From contig CAJNOJ010000176.1 of the NCBI GenBank assembly GCA_905250025.1, forward strand, positions 157,693-221,692: DNA of 64,000 nucleotides, given 5' to 3'. The position numbers were made by a program, and so were the translations under genes. Under the pieces are notes generated by a model. The model ran no database searches. It was not told where the DNA came from and was given only the letters and a program-made list of their open reading frames with translations. Position 1 is the stretch's first letter. The number at the start of each line of letters is the position of its first letter. This DNA is from Adineta ricciae (Eukaryota > Rotifera > Eurotatoria > Adinetida > Adinetidae). Positions 22,421 to 33,793 of this stretch are shown here, in pieces.

Positions 22421-23154
22421 TTCTCTGTCTCGTAGAGAAGAGTCTTAGAAACATACATTGTTTGCTTTCTTGCTAGCTTGCTTGTGTGTCCGCACTTCAC
22501 TGATTGATCGAAAAATCAGATAGAACTAATAATCTAAATCCTTTCCTTAGACGTAGGGCATAGGGTTTTTTGGGTCGAGGAATTCGAATCTGATGTTAGT
22601 TTTTTGAAATTTTTTACCAAACCAAATTTTTTTTAGACAAAGACCCATTTTTTTATGAAAAAATGTTTTTTTTATAAAATTTGACCAAAGGGTTTTTAAG
22701 CCCGAGAAACACGAATCTGAGGTTAGTTTTTTATATCCTTTCAGGAAATTTTTTTATAAGAGTTGACTGGAGGGTTTTAAAGGTCACGGAATCGGAATCT
22801 GGTATTATGCGTTTAAAATTTTTTTATGAAAAAATAGTTTTTCAAAGAACACACTGAAAATAAATTAATATGCACAATAATATCTTTAAAATGTAACAGC
22901 TAAAAGTAGTGGCGGCGCCAAGGGTGGGCTAGGGTGGGCTCAGCCCACCCTAAAGGTATCTGAGCCCACCCTGAGTTTTCTTGAAAACCAGCGATAAATA
23001 GACTCTAGGGTGGGCTCAAATAGCCTGAGCCCACCCTAGTCTGGGTTAAGTTGGGCTAAGCCCACCCTAGTGAAAATTCCTGGCGCCGCCGCTAGCTAAA
23101 AGGAATATTTCTACGAGAGACAGCTGAGCGAGTCGCTAGACGAGCGTTACTTGT
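22421..23154. repeat. dispersed repeat, copy 2, with internal sub-repeats and a nested hAT MITE
   Basis: This is the partner of 15543-15902. Between about 22560 and 22830 it holds three degenerate copies of a unit of the form agggtttttt..gaggaattcgaatctgatgttagtttttt. It is interrupted by the MITE at 22907-23094. Its right end abuts SK copy B precisely at the position where intron 1 of SK copy A ends. Confidence 0.8.
22907..23094. mobile_element. hAT-family MITE (188 bp, 8-bp target duplication)
   Basis: The terminal inverted repeats are tagtggcggcgccaagg and cctggcgccgccgcta. The 8-bp duplication gctaaaag flanks both sides (22899-22906 and 23095-23102), the length characteristic of hAT transposition. 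The interior carries several inverted copies of agggtgggct/agcccaccct. The paralogous repeat at 15843 shows the uninterrupted target (cagctgaaagg). Confidence 0.9.
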
Positions 23155-23183
23155 CTTTTCTTGGATGAAGAGTAAATGATCTT

Positions 23184-25184
23184 ATGTGCTTTCTCGGTCT
23201 GCTGGGTATTTTCTTAATGATCATTGAAAACGAAGTGACATTCAATCGTTTTGATCACAAAGATACCACATTTAGCTTACTTATAAAATCAACTATTACA
23301 TTTACGACAATCGTTCTCGTTGGTCTCGTGTTTTATTACCACCGAATTGATTTAAGTCTCTATTGTGTGGATAATTCAATCGATGATTGGCGTATTGCAT
23401 TAACACGTACAAAAATACTCTCAATNGGTATTTTCTTAATGATCATTGAAAACGAAGTGACATTCAATCGTTTTGATCACAAAGATACCACATTTAGCTT
23501 ACTTATAAAATCAACTATTACATTTACGACAATCGTTCTCGTTGGTCTCGTGTTTTATTACCACCGAATTGATTTAAGTCTCTATTGTGTGGATAATTCA
23601 ATCGATGATTGGCGTATTGCATTAACACGTACAAAAATACTCTCAATTATCTTCGAAGCCTTTGTTTGCATGATCCATCCAATCCCAGGACATTTTCTTG
23701 TCGAATGGAGTTCACAATATGTGAAAAAAGTGGGAACGAACACCAATTTTATCAATCCGTATCGTTCCACCCAACTGCACACGTTAACTTCTTCAACAGC
23801 ATTCAATTCTACTCCAGTAACAACAACAACACAAATGACGACATCAACAATCAACACCAACGACGAACCACAAGCATTTGTACCGATCGATGTGATGTTG
23901 AGTTTACCAAGTGAGATGAAAACTTATAACAAAAAAGCTGATATCCTTTCAATTCGATTTAGTGTTTTGTCGGTTGTATCTAATCGCTCGATTTATAATG
24001 CTTCATTCCCATTTGGTTCGTGATGCCTCGTCTCAATCACTTGGTTATCTCAATCGCGTTTCATTCAATTTCCCTTTCGTTATTAAATCGTATATTCAAC
24101 AACGACCCGCGCTTTGCTTAACGACCTTCTGTTTCTCTATCTTCTTCATCGCCAGTTGGTCAATGCGTGCATGTGATTACAACGTGAAAACCGGACACAT
24201 GCCAATGTTAGACGCCACATGGTTATTCATCATATCGTTTACAACGATCGGTAATTCAGAGTGCATGGATCAACACTTCTTATTCTTTTCTTTCTTTAGG
24301 CTACGGTGATATCGTGCCATCAACATACTGTGGGCGAGGTAAAATTAAGCTTGAAAAATCGAGTTTATGTCTTTGTAGAAAGAATAAAAGAAGGTTTGAT
24401 TAGATCGATTGTTCACATGATGAAATTCTCGTTCTCTCTCTCTCTCTCTCTCTCTTTTTGTTTTGTTCTCTGCTATTTCACATCGAATATGTGTGAAGAA
24501 TATAAATCATGTATCAATTATTGTGCATGATGTTTTTTCTCACGAAAGAACTAGTTTACACTATAGCGTTTGTTTGACTCGACAAGAAAATTAGCAGCAA
24601 TACCCAGCGGATATGATCATGTTGACTGATTTAATTATAGTGGAACACAATGTGAATCGAGGTTGCCATTTTCTTTCTCTGTTTTAGGTATCGCGGCGAT
24701 CACTGGGATTATTGGCGTATTTTCAACAGCTTTACTTGTCGCTGTTATATCTCAAAAGCTCGAGTTGACACGATCGGAGAAATATGTTCACAACTTTGTT
24801 GCGAGCATCGAATTAGCCAAAGCGCACAAAAACCAATCGGCCAACGTCGTCAAGTACGGATGGAAAGTCTGGTATTTGAAACGAAAGGGTAAACATATGA
24901 TTATTCAGTATATACAAGCGCAACGAAAGTTATTAACGTCGATATATTGGGCTAGAAAAATCAAACAACAACAACGTAAATTAGCTGATAACTATGTGAG
25001 TCTTTTGGAGGTTTTCAATGTTCAACGTAGTACAAATCAAACGACAGATGAAACAGCACAACGAGTGATCTCGATGGAAAGAAAAGTGGAGAAGATGGAA
25101 GATAGAATTATCGAAATCAATCAAGGAATGATCACCTTACAAGATAAACTCAATATCTTGTTGGATAGAACAACACAAAGATAA
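23184..25184 (+). CDS. SK-type Ca2+-activated K+ channel, copy B (5'-truncated, with an assembly duplication)
   Basis: Exons are about 23184-23910, 23963-24250, 24300-24338 and 24688-25184; splices restore LSLPMFCRLYLIAR, TTIGYGDIVPSTYCGRG and GIAAITGIIGVFS. The protein has membrane segments, the selectivity filter TTIGYGD, and a C-terminal calmodulin-binding and coiled-coil region (ARKIKQQQRKLADNYVSLLE, MERKVEKMEDRI), so it is a voltage-insensitive K+ channel gated by Ca2+-calmodulin. The repeat of S1-S2 on the two sides of the n at 23426 is an assembly artefact, not a double-domain channel. Exon 1 of copy A has no counterpart. The acceptor AG is changed (ttgg for ctag) and a TGA falls in frame just before this start, so copy B either begins at the internal Met at 23184 without its cytosolic N-terminus or is a pseudogene. 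Confidence 0.85.
23205..23647 (+). repeat. 221-bp duplication around a single n (assembly artefact)
   Basis: 23205-23425 and 23427-23647 are the same 221 bp of SK exon sequence, abutted with one n at 23426. The same 221 bp is also at 10535-10755. This is the signature of two overlapping contigs joined without merging. Confidence 0.93.
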
Positions 25185-26581
25185 ATCCATGTAACAAGTG
25201 AATATTTTTTCTTCGAAATAAACAAAATATCGAATGATCAAACATTAAGAATAGAGGGAAAAGCCTCTCTGTTCGTTGTCTTTCAATGTGTAATGACATT
25301 CGCAATTATCATGCGTTGATGATGTTTTATATTCTCGCGAATATTTGAATAATTATTTGAAATAATGTTTTATTGATGGAGAGAAATGCAACATGCTTGA
25401 GAGGATATCTTAACGAGAATTCAAGGGTTGAGTAACAATGTCGTCTTTTTTAGACTTCATGTCGCAACAACCTCGATTTTCATTCGTCAAATAGATGAGA
25501 CTGTTCTAGGAAGTGAAGAGAACGAAAACGGGATTTCGAACGTATTTCAAGAACTATTTTGAGATCAACCATCGTCAAAAAAGATAACATTCGTTGATAA
25601 TGTATCTCCATACGAATAGACCTTGAGTTCTGCTGAAAAATACGCTTTTAAATAGTTCGGATATTTTTCATTGAGTTCCGATCGTTACTTTATGAAAAGT
25701 ATGTTGATTACTTATGAAAACATTCTTCAGGCACAAAACGTTCTTTTTCATTTCCATGACGTTTTAATAAATTTTATGAGATATAGATACGATACCTGAC
25801 ATACACTTCGACTTTTATTTGAAATGTCACACAGCGACACTTTCCAATCTATCAAATTTCTATTTAATTCAGAAAGTTCGTCGAGTACCAGTTGAATTTG
25901 GTTTGTTTTACAAGAAACCCGAAGCTCACCTATGTATTGAGGTTCGTCGAACAAAGTACTTCCACTGAAAATGATAACGCTCGATGTCTACAAAAGATAA
26001 CACTGTATCTCTCCCTATTTTTACCCTTAAATATTACATGTCTTTTTTACATAACATGAATTCATCTTTCAATCAGAACACAACGATTCGACCTATGCCT
26101 TTTCGCATCTCGGCATTCATGTTTGGCTAAACGCTAATACATTCCACATTGCCGTTCCCTTTTGTCCACATCTAAAATCGCAAAAATTTCACACTACAAG
26201 CAATCAAGTCTAAAAATCACTATTTCTTAAACAAATAATAATCATCATCATCATCATCAACATTCACAGTTTCTCTTTTCTTTATTTTTTGCGTGTCTAC
26301 AAATCTTGATTTACTTTTTTCTTCTCTCGACTTGACGAAGAATTCCACTCACTCATTCTTTTCTCGTGTTTCTCATTTCAATCGTTTTCATCCTCACAAC
26401 CATCAACAACATGCTTGTTCACCTTCTCAACCATCCGTGTTGATGTGTTGTTGTTGTTATTTTCGATTGCACAAAAACATCATCCTCTGTTGAAGTTTTT
26501 TTCATTTTGTATTTTGTCTGATTTTGTTCGTCTGTTACCTTTCACTACATTGAGTTGATTCGTGTTTGACAGATCTGAACA
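25185..26581. other. SK-B 3' flank and 5' flank of EF-hand/WD40 copy A
   Basis: 25482-25604 is duplicated at 10757-10878. From about 26175 the sequence is nearly identical to 43885-44297, upstream of WD40 copy B, so the copied block includes promoter and 5' UTR. A TCA-rich microsatellite is at 26243-26262. No independent gene is supported; a minus-strand frame at 25748-25954 has no recognisable features. Confidence 0.55.
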
Positions 26582-29500
26582 ATGATCTACAATCGTGAAA
26601 ATAATGAGTGGATTCAACGACCATCATCTGCGCAAGGTAATCTTCAGAGTCATCCATGTTTTCAGTCCAGCCTTCTGGATGATGGACACGCACCCGGAAG
26701 TGTCGAAGTGTGGAAAAAGTCTTCATCTTCCCATCGACCACAACTTCGAATGACAAATGTCGATCGAGATGCAGAAGATTATGATCAGAATCTCGAAGCC
26801 AAAGCCTATTTTCAATCTGTAAGTCAACCTCCTCTTCTTTCTCAGATAAATAACATTTCATCGCCTAGTTCAAACATCTGAGACGACTGACGATCTCTNA
26901 GGTGTTCGAACATTTGATCTGTGCACGGAAAAGAATGTTCTTGTGACTGGTGGAATGGATCGAATAGTGAGAATCTGGAATCCATATTTGCCATCTCGAC
27001 CGATCGCTCGACTTCGTGGTAACAATGCACCTGTATTTCTTGTGAAGATTGCAGTGGAAGATAATCGATTATTTTCGATTTCAACAGATAAGGAAATTCT
27101 GGTAAGTGGTGTGTTGATTATCTCTGTTCGTAACAAAACATTATTCTGCTTTCACAAACTTATAGCTTTAATGTTCATATAATTGTAAAGAAAAACAAAT
27201 GACTGCTCTTGTAATAACCAAAAATGACGAAAGGAGAAAAAAACAAAAATAGAAGATCTTCTTAAATAACATCTTTCTTTTCGTCATTCTTCGCAGCTTT
27301 TTTCCTTGAGCTCTTTCTTTTCATCGGTGTACCATAGACAAGTGTAGCTTTCAATGGAGGAAGTGTCACTGGATGATTCGGTAAAACATTTAAAAACGAT
27401 GGAATAGAAGTAAGACTATAATTAAAATGCTTTGATATCCACTCAATTGCAAAGTTATCTGTTCGAAGTTTTCCCTGTCGCGTATATAAACGTACTGCAT
27501 ACATCCACGATATATCATCCCAGATTGAATGATATTTCATATTAGTCCATGTGTAGTTCTTCTCAAGTGGAGTTTTCCATTTGTCTTTTCCATACTCGCT
27601 ATCGAGATATTGCACAGGTGAACATGGCACTGAGAATCGATGACCGAATAGATCGCATGAACAAAGTTTTTCGAGTAATGGAAGAGTACGTCTAAATTAT
27701 TCAAAAGAACGAATATTTTATTTGAAATGTAGCTAACGTAAAATGGAAAAACATCATCCATAGAAAGCTGATTTAGTCGAAAGAAATGATGATGCCTCAA
27801 TTGTAAGATGAGAGAAAACGGAAATAAAAGAATTGACCTTGTGTTTTTCCTTATCCACTGCCAAAATAACGAGAAACAGCTCTTCATTCGATTACTACTT
27901 CTATCGAAGAGACACTTGACTTATTATAATTGACTCGCCCATTCTTTTCTCCTCTTCACATACATTACTTTCAAATTCATTTTTTCTACGATGCTCTACA
28001 TTGAACTACATGCTTCAATTACATCTATTTCTATTCAATCTCGTCATCATTGTGTAAATCAAAGCAAACTCCTACCGAAATTTCACTCGATTGGTTTGAT
28101 AACCACACCAACGATGATCTCCGTCGCGATATGCCCAAAACAGATCCAATGTAAATCGCCCTGTATATAGACGAAACTCCAATGAATCGTTCACCTAGCA
28201 AAACTCTTTCCAATTAATATTTATAGAAATTTTACAAATCAAACCGAACTACTTACCAGTCCCAATGCACCCCAGAGATACGTTATCGGATTTCCTAGGA
28301 AATGACTTCGAACAGTTTCATCGTATTCTTCAGCATAGAGACCAAAGTCTGCATCGAGAGTGTACGGTATTAAACCGCAATGTCGATACCAGCCTTTTTA
28401 AATGACATAGTCAATCATAATCACATAGCAATTATCAAGAAAAAAAGAAATTACCGAGTAGAGTACCGCCCGCAAGCCAATAACGTTTCTGCAGTTTATC
28501 TAAGGCAAAGGCAATATTTTTCATAGGTACAACAGTTATATTCAGTTGACTAGTATTTTGATAAATGTGCAGATCATTTTCCATCTGATCGGCTAATTGT
28601 CGATTGCAGTGAAGAAATTCCGATGTTTCGTATAACCATAAGAAATGCGGCACGTTTCGAGGGTAATAAAACAAATATTCATATGATTCACTTTCGATAC
28701 TAATGACACACAAAGAAACAAATAGATCTTCTTTCTTATAAGAGACCTTACTGATCAACAGCACGTAGTTTGTCACCAAAAGGTAGATGAACATTGTCAT
28801 CATCGGAGAATCGATGATGATTGGGTTGGACAAGGTAAAACGAGTGATATTTGTGTAGAACGGCTAGATGAAGGATTTTATGTTGATATGTGATAAAAAT
28901 ATGATCGATCGAAATTCGATGATTGTCCTGAGTAGTGGTTGATGTTTGTACAGAGAAGACAGACGTTCGTTGAAGTGTTTGTAGTAAGAGTTGAACCGAT
29001 TCATCGACAATAGCAAATGTTACTAATTGTTTGTCGAGTTTATCAAAAGGTAATTGATAAATAAAAAGAAAATCGAGGACAAATGGGTCAATTAAGATAA
29101 TTTTAAAGTTTGATTGAAATAGATGATTAAGTATAAAATAAAAAGATGAATTCGGAGAAGGTCGAAGTTGATTTGAGTTCTAAACAAACACGAAAAGAAA
29201 CTAATTTGGTCATGATTTCAGTTTATTTACTTGTTCTGTTGATTGTTTCAATGTTTGAATCGTTAGCCAAAGAGAAATATAGAGAAAAAATGCCAATAAG
29301 ATCACTGATTTGTGATGAACTAAGAGACGAATTATACCCATCGACTTGCAGTTGGTAACATGATGTGATAGATAAGAGAAATGGCAATCGTACCAATGCG
29401 TCTAATCTGATTTCTTCGTCCTAATTCAATCCAATCGAATTAGCATGACAGGAAAAAGTCTAGCTATTACGAATAAATTAATTAATACGATCGATCAGAT

Positions 29501-32500
29501 TGGCTTGAATGACGCATAAGTAAAAACTTTCTCTCTCCGATGAAATTTTAACTAAAATAGAGACAACGACTAACATATCATTTACATGCTTTGTTGAATC
29601 TTATCTTTCATTGTCTTATCAATCTCAACAAAGCAACCATCTGCGTATATACACATATGAATGTCTAATCGTAAGACGAAAAACTGAGTCAGCTACATCG
29701 AACTCGTACCTGAGTTTGATATCTATTTCAATCTTCAAACTAATCATTTAATAGATTTGCTCTCTGTCTCTATTAGGGAGAGAATTGAATCAGCGTGTTG
29801 TAGATTTGAGAAAGAAAATGAAGGAAACATGAGAGAATAGAGTGAACGGAAGTCAAGAACAATAATCTGAAAAAATGCGTCTTGTCATCAATCCTCGAGA
29901 GATTATCATGAACGTTGCTCATTTATGTTTAATTCTTGCTTTCTGCATTTTCGACGTACTTGATGACATAGATTTACATCGAACAGATGAAACGATGATG
30001 AAACACGTACGAAGAATTCGTCGACATTCATCGTCTAGTATCGAATTTGAACTTGTCAAAAAGACTAATCTTTATGAGAAAGAGTATAAAATATGTACTT
30101 AGTAATATACGATAACTGTGCTATAAATCAAATACGAGCACTAGAGAGAAACGAAAAAATGTGTCTCGCTGCTGAGTCAAACGAAAGAATATTTACCTTG
30201 TAGTATTTGATGCTTTTGGGCGACTGGGGATGCAGAAAAACGTAACTTGTTACTTGATTTATGAAATGTTAAAGCAGAAAGAGTAGTTAAGTCTCTGTCT
30301 TGTGATTTCGTCAATAGACAAAACAAACAAACGTATTTCTGGTTAATTGGATCAACTTTCGGCGAACAAGTTTGGTTAAACAGAGTCTATGTCTCATGTA
30401 TATGAACCAACACTTTCTATCACGTTTCTTTTTTTATCCTTCGTGTATTTAATTTACCTGTATCAATAAACATACCCTAAGGAAGAAAAAGAAAAACAAA
30501 AAGAAAAGTTTGTGATAAAAGCTGTTCTACGAGGCAAGTATAAAAAGCAAAGAAATGATCCTTTCTTCAAATGAATTGGGCTGTAAAGAAGACAATAGAA
30601 GTTAGTGAATCATCCATGAAAAGGTCCCGTTAATGCACTTTTTTGCAAGACATATCGATCGTAAAATTTATATACTCTCATTATAGAAAATAACGTCACC
30701 GATGCACTGCACGAGAAAGTACTATTAACTGATTCGGTCTATTAACCTTTTTTGTATAAAAGCATATTTTTTCGTACGCTAAGTGCGTATTCAGCTGCTG
30801 ACTGTTCGTGCATCTGCCGCTAATTAAACAAATGTCATATTCGCATAGAAATTTCATGCGACTTATTTTGACCAGAACGTGTAGTTAATTACATGAATGA
30901 AGGTGGGCTGGTGCCGTTGTTCTTATGTTCAAATGAAATCAAATCGAGTCTGAACCGAATTTCATTTGCTTATAACTCAATTTGATTAGAACACTTACGC
31001 ATATAAGGACAAGAGCAGAAAAGAGGATGAGACAGTGTATACACAACAGATCTATTGTGAACTTTATCAAAAGAAAAAAAGAAAAATCGATCAAAATCGA
31101 TCTGTTTCGGTTTATTTAGGTATGGGATCTAATTGAACACACACTTCTTGCTTGTATTCGACCAAAAGTTCACAAAATACGTGGAGATCTACAAGCTGTC
31201 TCTTACAATCATCATACACATTCTATTCTCTTTGTTGCAAGTGAACAAATTTCATTTCTTAATCTCAAACTANNNNNNNNNNNNNNNNNNNNNNNNNNNN
31301 NNNNNNNNNNNNNNNNNNNNNNNNNNNNNNNNNNNTTTAGGTATGGGATCTAATTGAACACACACTTCTTGCTTGTATTCGACCAAAAGTTCACAAAATA
31401 CGTGGAGATCTACAAGCTGTCTCTTACAATCATCATACACATTCTATTCTCTTTGTTGCAAGTGAACAAATTTCATTTCTTAATCTCAAACTACGGTCAG
31501 TCCTCCCCTCTCTTCTCCTCTCCTCTCTTTCATCTCAGTCTCCTCCCTTCTCTTCAGACCATATCTTCATGCTGATGTTGTTGTTTCACATTATGAACCC
31601 ATTCTCGGTCTGCTCTTCATCAAAGAGTTCAAACAAGTGGTTTCATGTACTGAAAATGGCGTTGTTCGTCTGTGGGATCTTCTCACAGGAAAAAAAGTTC
31701 ACGAATTTCAGGCTCATCAAGGTCAAGCCATCACTTGTATGACATTAGACACAACTGAACGACGACTAGTCACCGGAAGTCGAGATGGATCATGTGCCAT
31801 CTGGAATGTTCATAATGGTCAACTTCTCAAAATATTCAAAAGACCTCATGGTTTCTGCTCTTTATCTCCATTCCTTCCACATTCTCCTTTCTTCTTCTTC
31901 TTCTTCTTCTTTAGATGCACTCGAAGTCACGGCTGTCGCCTTTGTTGTAGTCAACAACAACTGTTCGATCTTGGCTGTTGGATGGGATAGACATGTGAAT
32001 GTTTTCAACGATGATCAAGAACAGATCAAACAGATTTGTTATCCCGATGATGAGTTTTGCAAAGGTGATGATGTTCATCATGGTCATTTTCATGATATTC
32101 TGTGTGTCGATAAATCACAAGGTGATCTGATTGCTACGGGTGATTATGGTGGAATAATTATTGTGTCAAATCTATCAAGCAAGAAGATATTTGTCACTCT
32201 CAAAGATAATCAACATCGAAATGAAGATGAAGGTGAGAGAAGAGAAGAGAAGAGAGAGGAGAGGAGAGGAGAAAAGACGTTTGTGTTATAGTCAATCCAA
32301 ATGATCGAGCGGTGAATCGTGTGATATTTATTGATTCGAGATTCGGTCGACATGGTGCAGCGAATTTGATCAGTAGTGGTCCATTTGGTGAAATTCATTT
32401 TTGGAATATTTATAGGAATGGAGTTCTTATGGGCAAATTTCGACCAGTGAGTGAAAATCTTTCTTGATTTATTCATTCAAATGAGTCTCATTGTTTATAG

Positions 32501-33793
32501 AATAGAGAAAGAAAGAGTACAGTAACACAAATCAAACTCGATTCCATGTGTCGTTTGTTGTTTGCTGCTGATTCATTAGGTAGTTCACCAAGTCATCTTT
32601 GAAATAGTTTCTTTTATCAATTGTTGATGTGTAGGTTTTCTATTTATTTATGAAATAGAAAGATATGCACTTCATCCCGAGTCCAGTCCACCTCGTTGTA
32701 AGTTCCACATTTATCATGAACATGGATGAAAATCATTCATCTATGTTTTCAGGTTTGAGAAGTTGGCGAGGTCATGTAGATAGTGTCACTGGTCTTGAGT
32801 ATATCGAACAAGGTAAATATACACATATATATGTATGTGATGTAACCGACTCATCATTGATGTTTTTGTTTAGCTCAAGTGATTATCACTTCTTCACTTG
32901 ATTGGACCATTCGATTATGGAATTTACATGGCTTCTTCATTGGTAACTCACCCTCTTTCTCTTTCTCTTTCTCTCTCTACTGTCATAATCAATGTGAACA
33001 GGTACATTTGGTCAATCGATTCCATGGAACTTGTATGATCCTGCTACATATCAACATCCATCAGTTCCACTCGATGTTCTCACTGATCCAAAAAGTCTAC
33101 CGAAAAAGACACTTCCGGACGATGGAGAAGAAGAAGCAGACGAAGAAGAGGAGAAGAAAAAGAAAAAGACAACAGCAGTGACATCGGTAAGAGCGAAAGA
33201 GAATTGTTGAAAAGAGATGAATATCGAAGAATGACTTAGACAACAACTAATACATTTAAAAATATGATGATTGATGATGAGACAATTGCCAATAATGTTC
33301 ATGAAACACTGAACAAAGTGCGTGAAGTTCAATCAGCTGGTTTAGCTGGTAAAAGGTGAGTTGATGTTGATTTGAGTTTCGAAATGATAAGAAAATTTTA
33401 TTGATGAATAGACTTCGATATTTTCATGATAAACCAAATGTTTCACTTCGTCGTGATGGTTCGAGTTATTATCAACATTTGCGTTGTTATACGATTGATG
33501 ACAATCCACCAACAANATGTTCATGAAACACTGAACAAAGTGCGTGAAGTTCAATCAGCTGGTTTAGCTGGTAAAAGGTGAGTTGATGTTGATTTGAGTT
33601 TCGAAATGATAAGAAAATTTTATTGATGAATAGACTTCGATATTTTCATGATAAACCAAATGTTTCACTTCGTCGTGATGGTTCGAGTTATTATCAACAT
33701 TTGCGTTGTTATACGATTGATGACAATCCACCAACAACGTCAACATCAACAAACGACAACACGATGCATTTGGCTAACTCAGTCAAATCATAA
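26582..33793 (+). CDS. EF-hand/WD40 repeat protein, copy A (WDR49/WDR64/WDY-like), incomplete in assembly
   Basis: Exon 1 begins MIYNRENNEWIQRPSSAQG at 26582. An n at 26899 replaces the middle of the gene (about 2.3 kb, represented only in copy B at 44837-47136). The next exon ends at 27101 (..NRLFSISTDKEIL). A 4-kb intron (27102-31119) holds an antisense fukutin-like gene. Further exons from 31120 (31341 after the gap) continue WD repeats: VVSCTENGVVRLWDLLTGKK, TERRLVTGSRDGSCAIWN, NNCSILAVGWDRHVNVFND, VIITSSLDWTIRLWNLHG. An acidic/Lys-rich tail follows and the stop is at 33791-33793. The combination of EF-hands (seen in copy B) followed by many WD repeats is that of the WDR49/WDR64 and Drosophila WDY group, often linked to cilia or sperm. 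STDKEIL replaces STDKTVR of copy B, a mild change at a propeller strand. Confidence 0.72.
26899..26899. other. single-n assembly join in WD40 copy A
   Basis: The 221 bp to the left (26678-26898) match 44616-44836, and the sequence to the right (26900 on) resembles 47136 on. The n thus stands for the stretch placed at 44837-47135. Confidence 0.85.
27262..29341 (-). CDS. fukutin/LicD-family phosphoryl-sugar transferase-like, copy A, nested in a WD40-gene intron
   Basis: Start ATG is at 29341 (MGIIRLLVHHKSVILLAFFL), a type II signal anchor. A short intron follows, then the long exon ..NFKIILIDPFVLDF.. and DHIFITYQHKILHLAVLHKY. The catalytic region contains KLQKRYWLAGGTLLG spliced to GWYRHCGLIPYTLDADFGLY, which carries the D-x-D of the LicD/fukutin nucleotidyl/phosphoryl-transferase fold. 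The C-terminal block has ISWMYAVRLYTRQGKLRTD. Stop TAA is at 27262. By family it would transfer ribitol- or glycerol-phosphate-type groups to glycans in the Golgi (fukutin acts on alpha-dystroglycan). It lies entirely within intron 27102-31119 of the opposite-strand WD40 gene. About three-quarters identical to copy B over the last 95 residues. Confidence 0.8.
29342..31114. other. rest of the large WD40-A intron
   Basis: AT-rich sequence between the fukutin-like start and the next WD40 exon, and presumably the promoter region of the nested gene. A small plus-strand open frame at 29875-30102 is listed separately. Nothing else is recognised. Confidence 0.4.
29875..30102 (+). CDS. possible small secreted peptide (uncertain)
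   Basis: A 75-codon frame. If started at the second Met it reads MNVAHLCLILAFCIFDVLDD, a plausible signal peptide, followed by a basic stretch VRRIRRHSSSS and a charged tail. Dibasic sites would fit a peptide precursor, but no known peptide motif or paralogue is visible and the frame may be chance. Confidence 0.15.
   Translation: MRLVINPREIIMNVAHLCLILAFCIFDVLDDIDLHRTDETMMKHVRRIRRHSSSSIEFELVKKTNLYEKEYKICT
31115..31493 (+). repeat. WD40 exon duplicated around a 63-N gap (assembly artefact)
   Basis: 31115-31272 and 31336-31493 are the same sequence (tttaggtatgggatctaatt..), separated by unknown bases 31273-31335. The exon, encoding VWDLIEHTLLACIRPKVHKI, also occurs at 50024-50196 in copy B. 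The two copies here are one exon seen twice at a contig join. Confidence 0.9.
33295..33737 (+). repeat. 221-bp duplication around a single n (assembly artefact)
   Basis: 33295-33515 and 33517-33737 are the same 221 bp covering the penultimate and last exon of WD40 copy A, with an n at 33516. Only one copy should be counted when reading the gene. Confidence 0.92.

Noticed and set aside
23184-23650. A potassium channel with a duplicated S1-S2 region
   Set aside because: The two halves are the same 221 bp on either side of a single n and also match 10535-10755. This is a contig-overlap artefact, not a double-domain channel.
26535-26861. Minus-strand frames overlapping WD40 exon 1 (also at 44251-44799)
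   Set aside because: Antisense shadows of the conserved first exon; they persist in both copies only because the DNA is duplicated.
29146-29358. Plus-strand 70-codon frame with a hydrophobic stretch
   Set aside because: It is the antisense shadow of the first exons of fukutin-like copy A, whose signal anchor on the minus strand is matched by copy B.
31133-31575. Two tandem 46-codon frames spanning the N gap
   Set aside because: Both are out-of-frame readings of one WD40 exon that appears twice because of the gap at 31273-31335.
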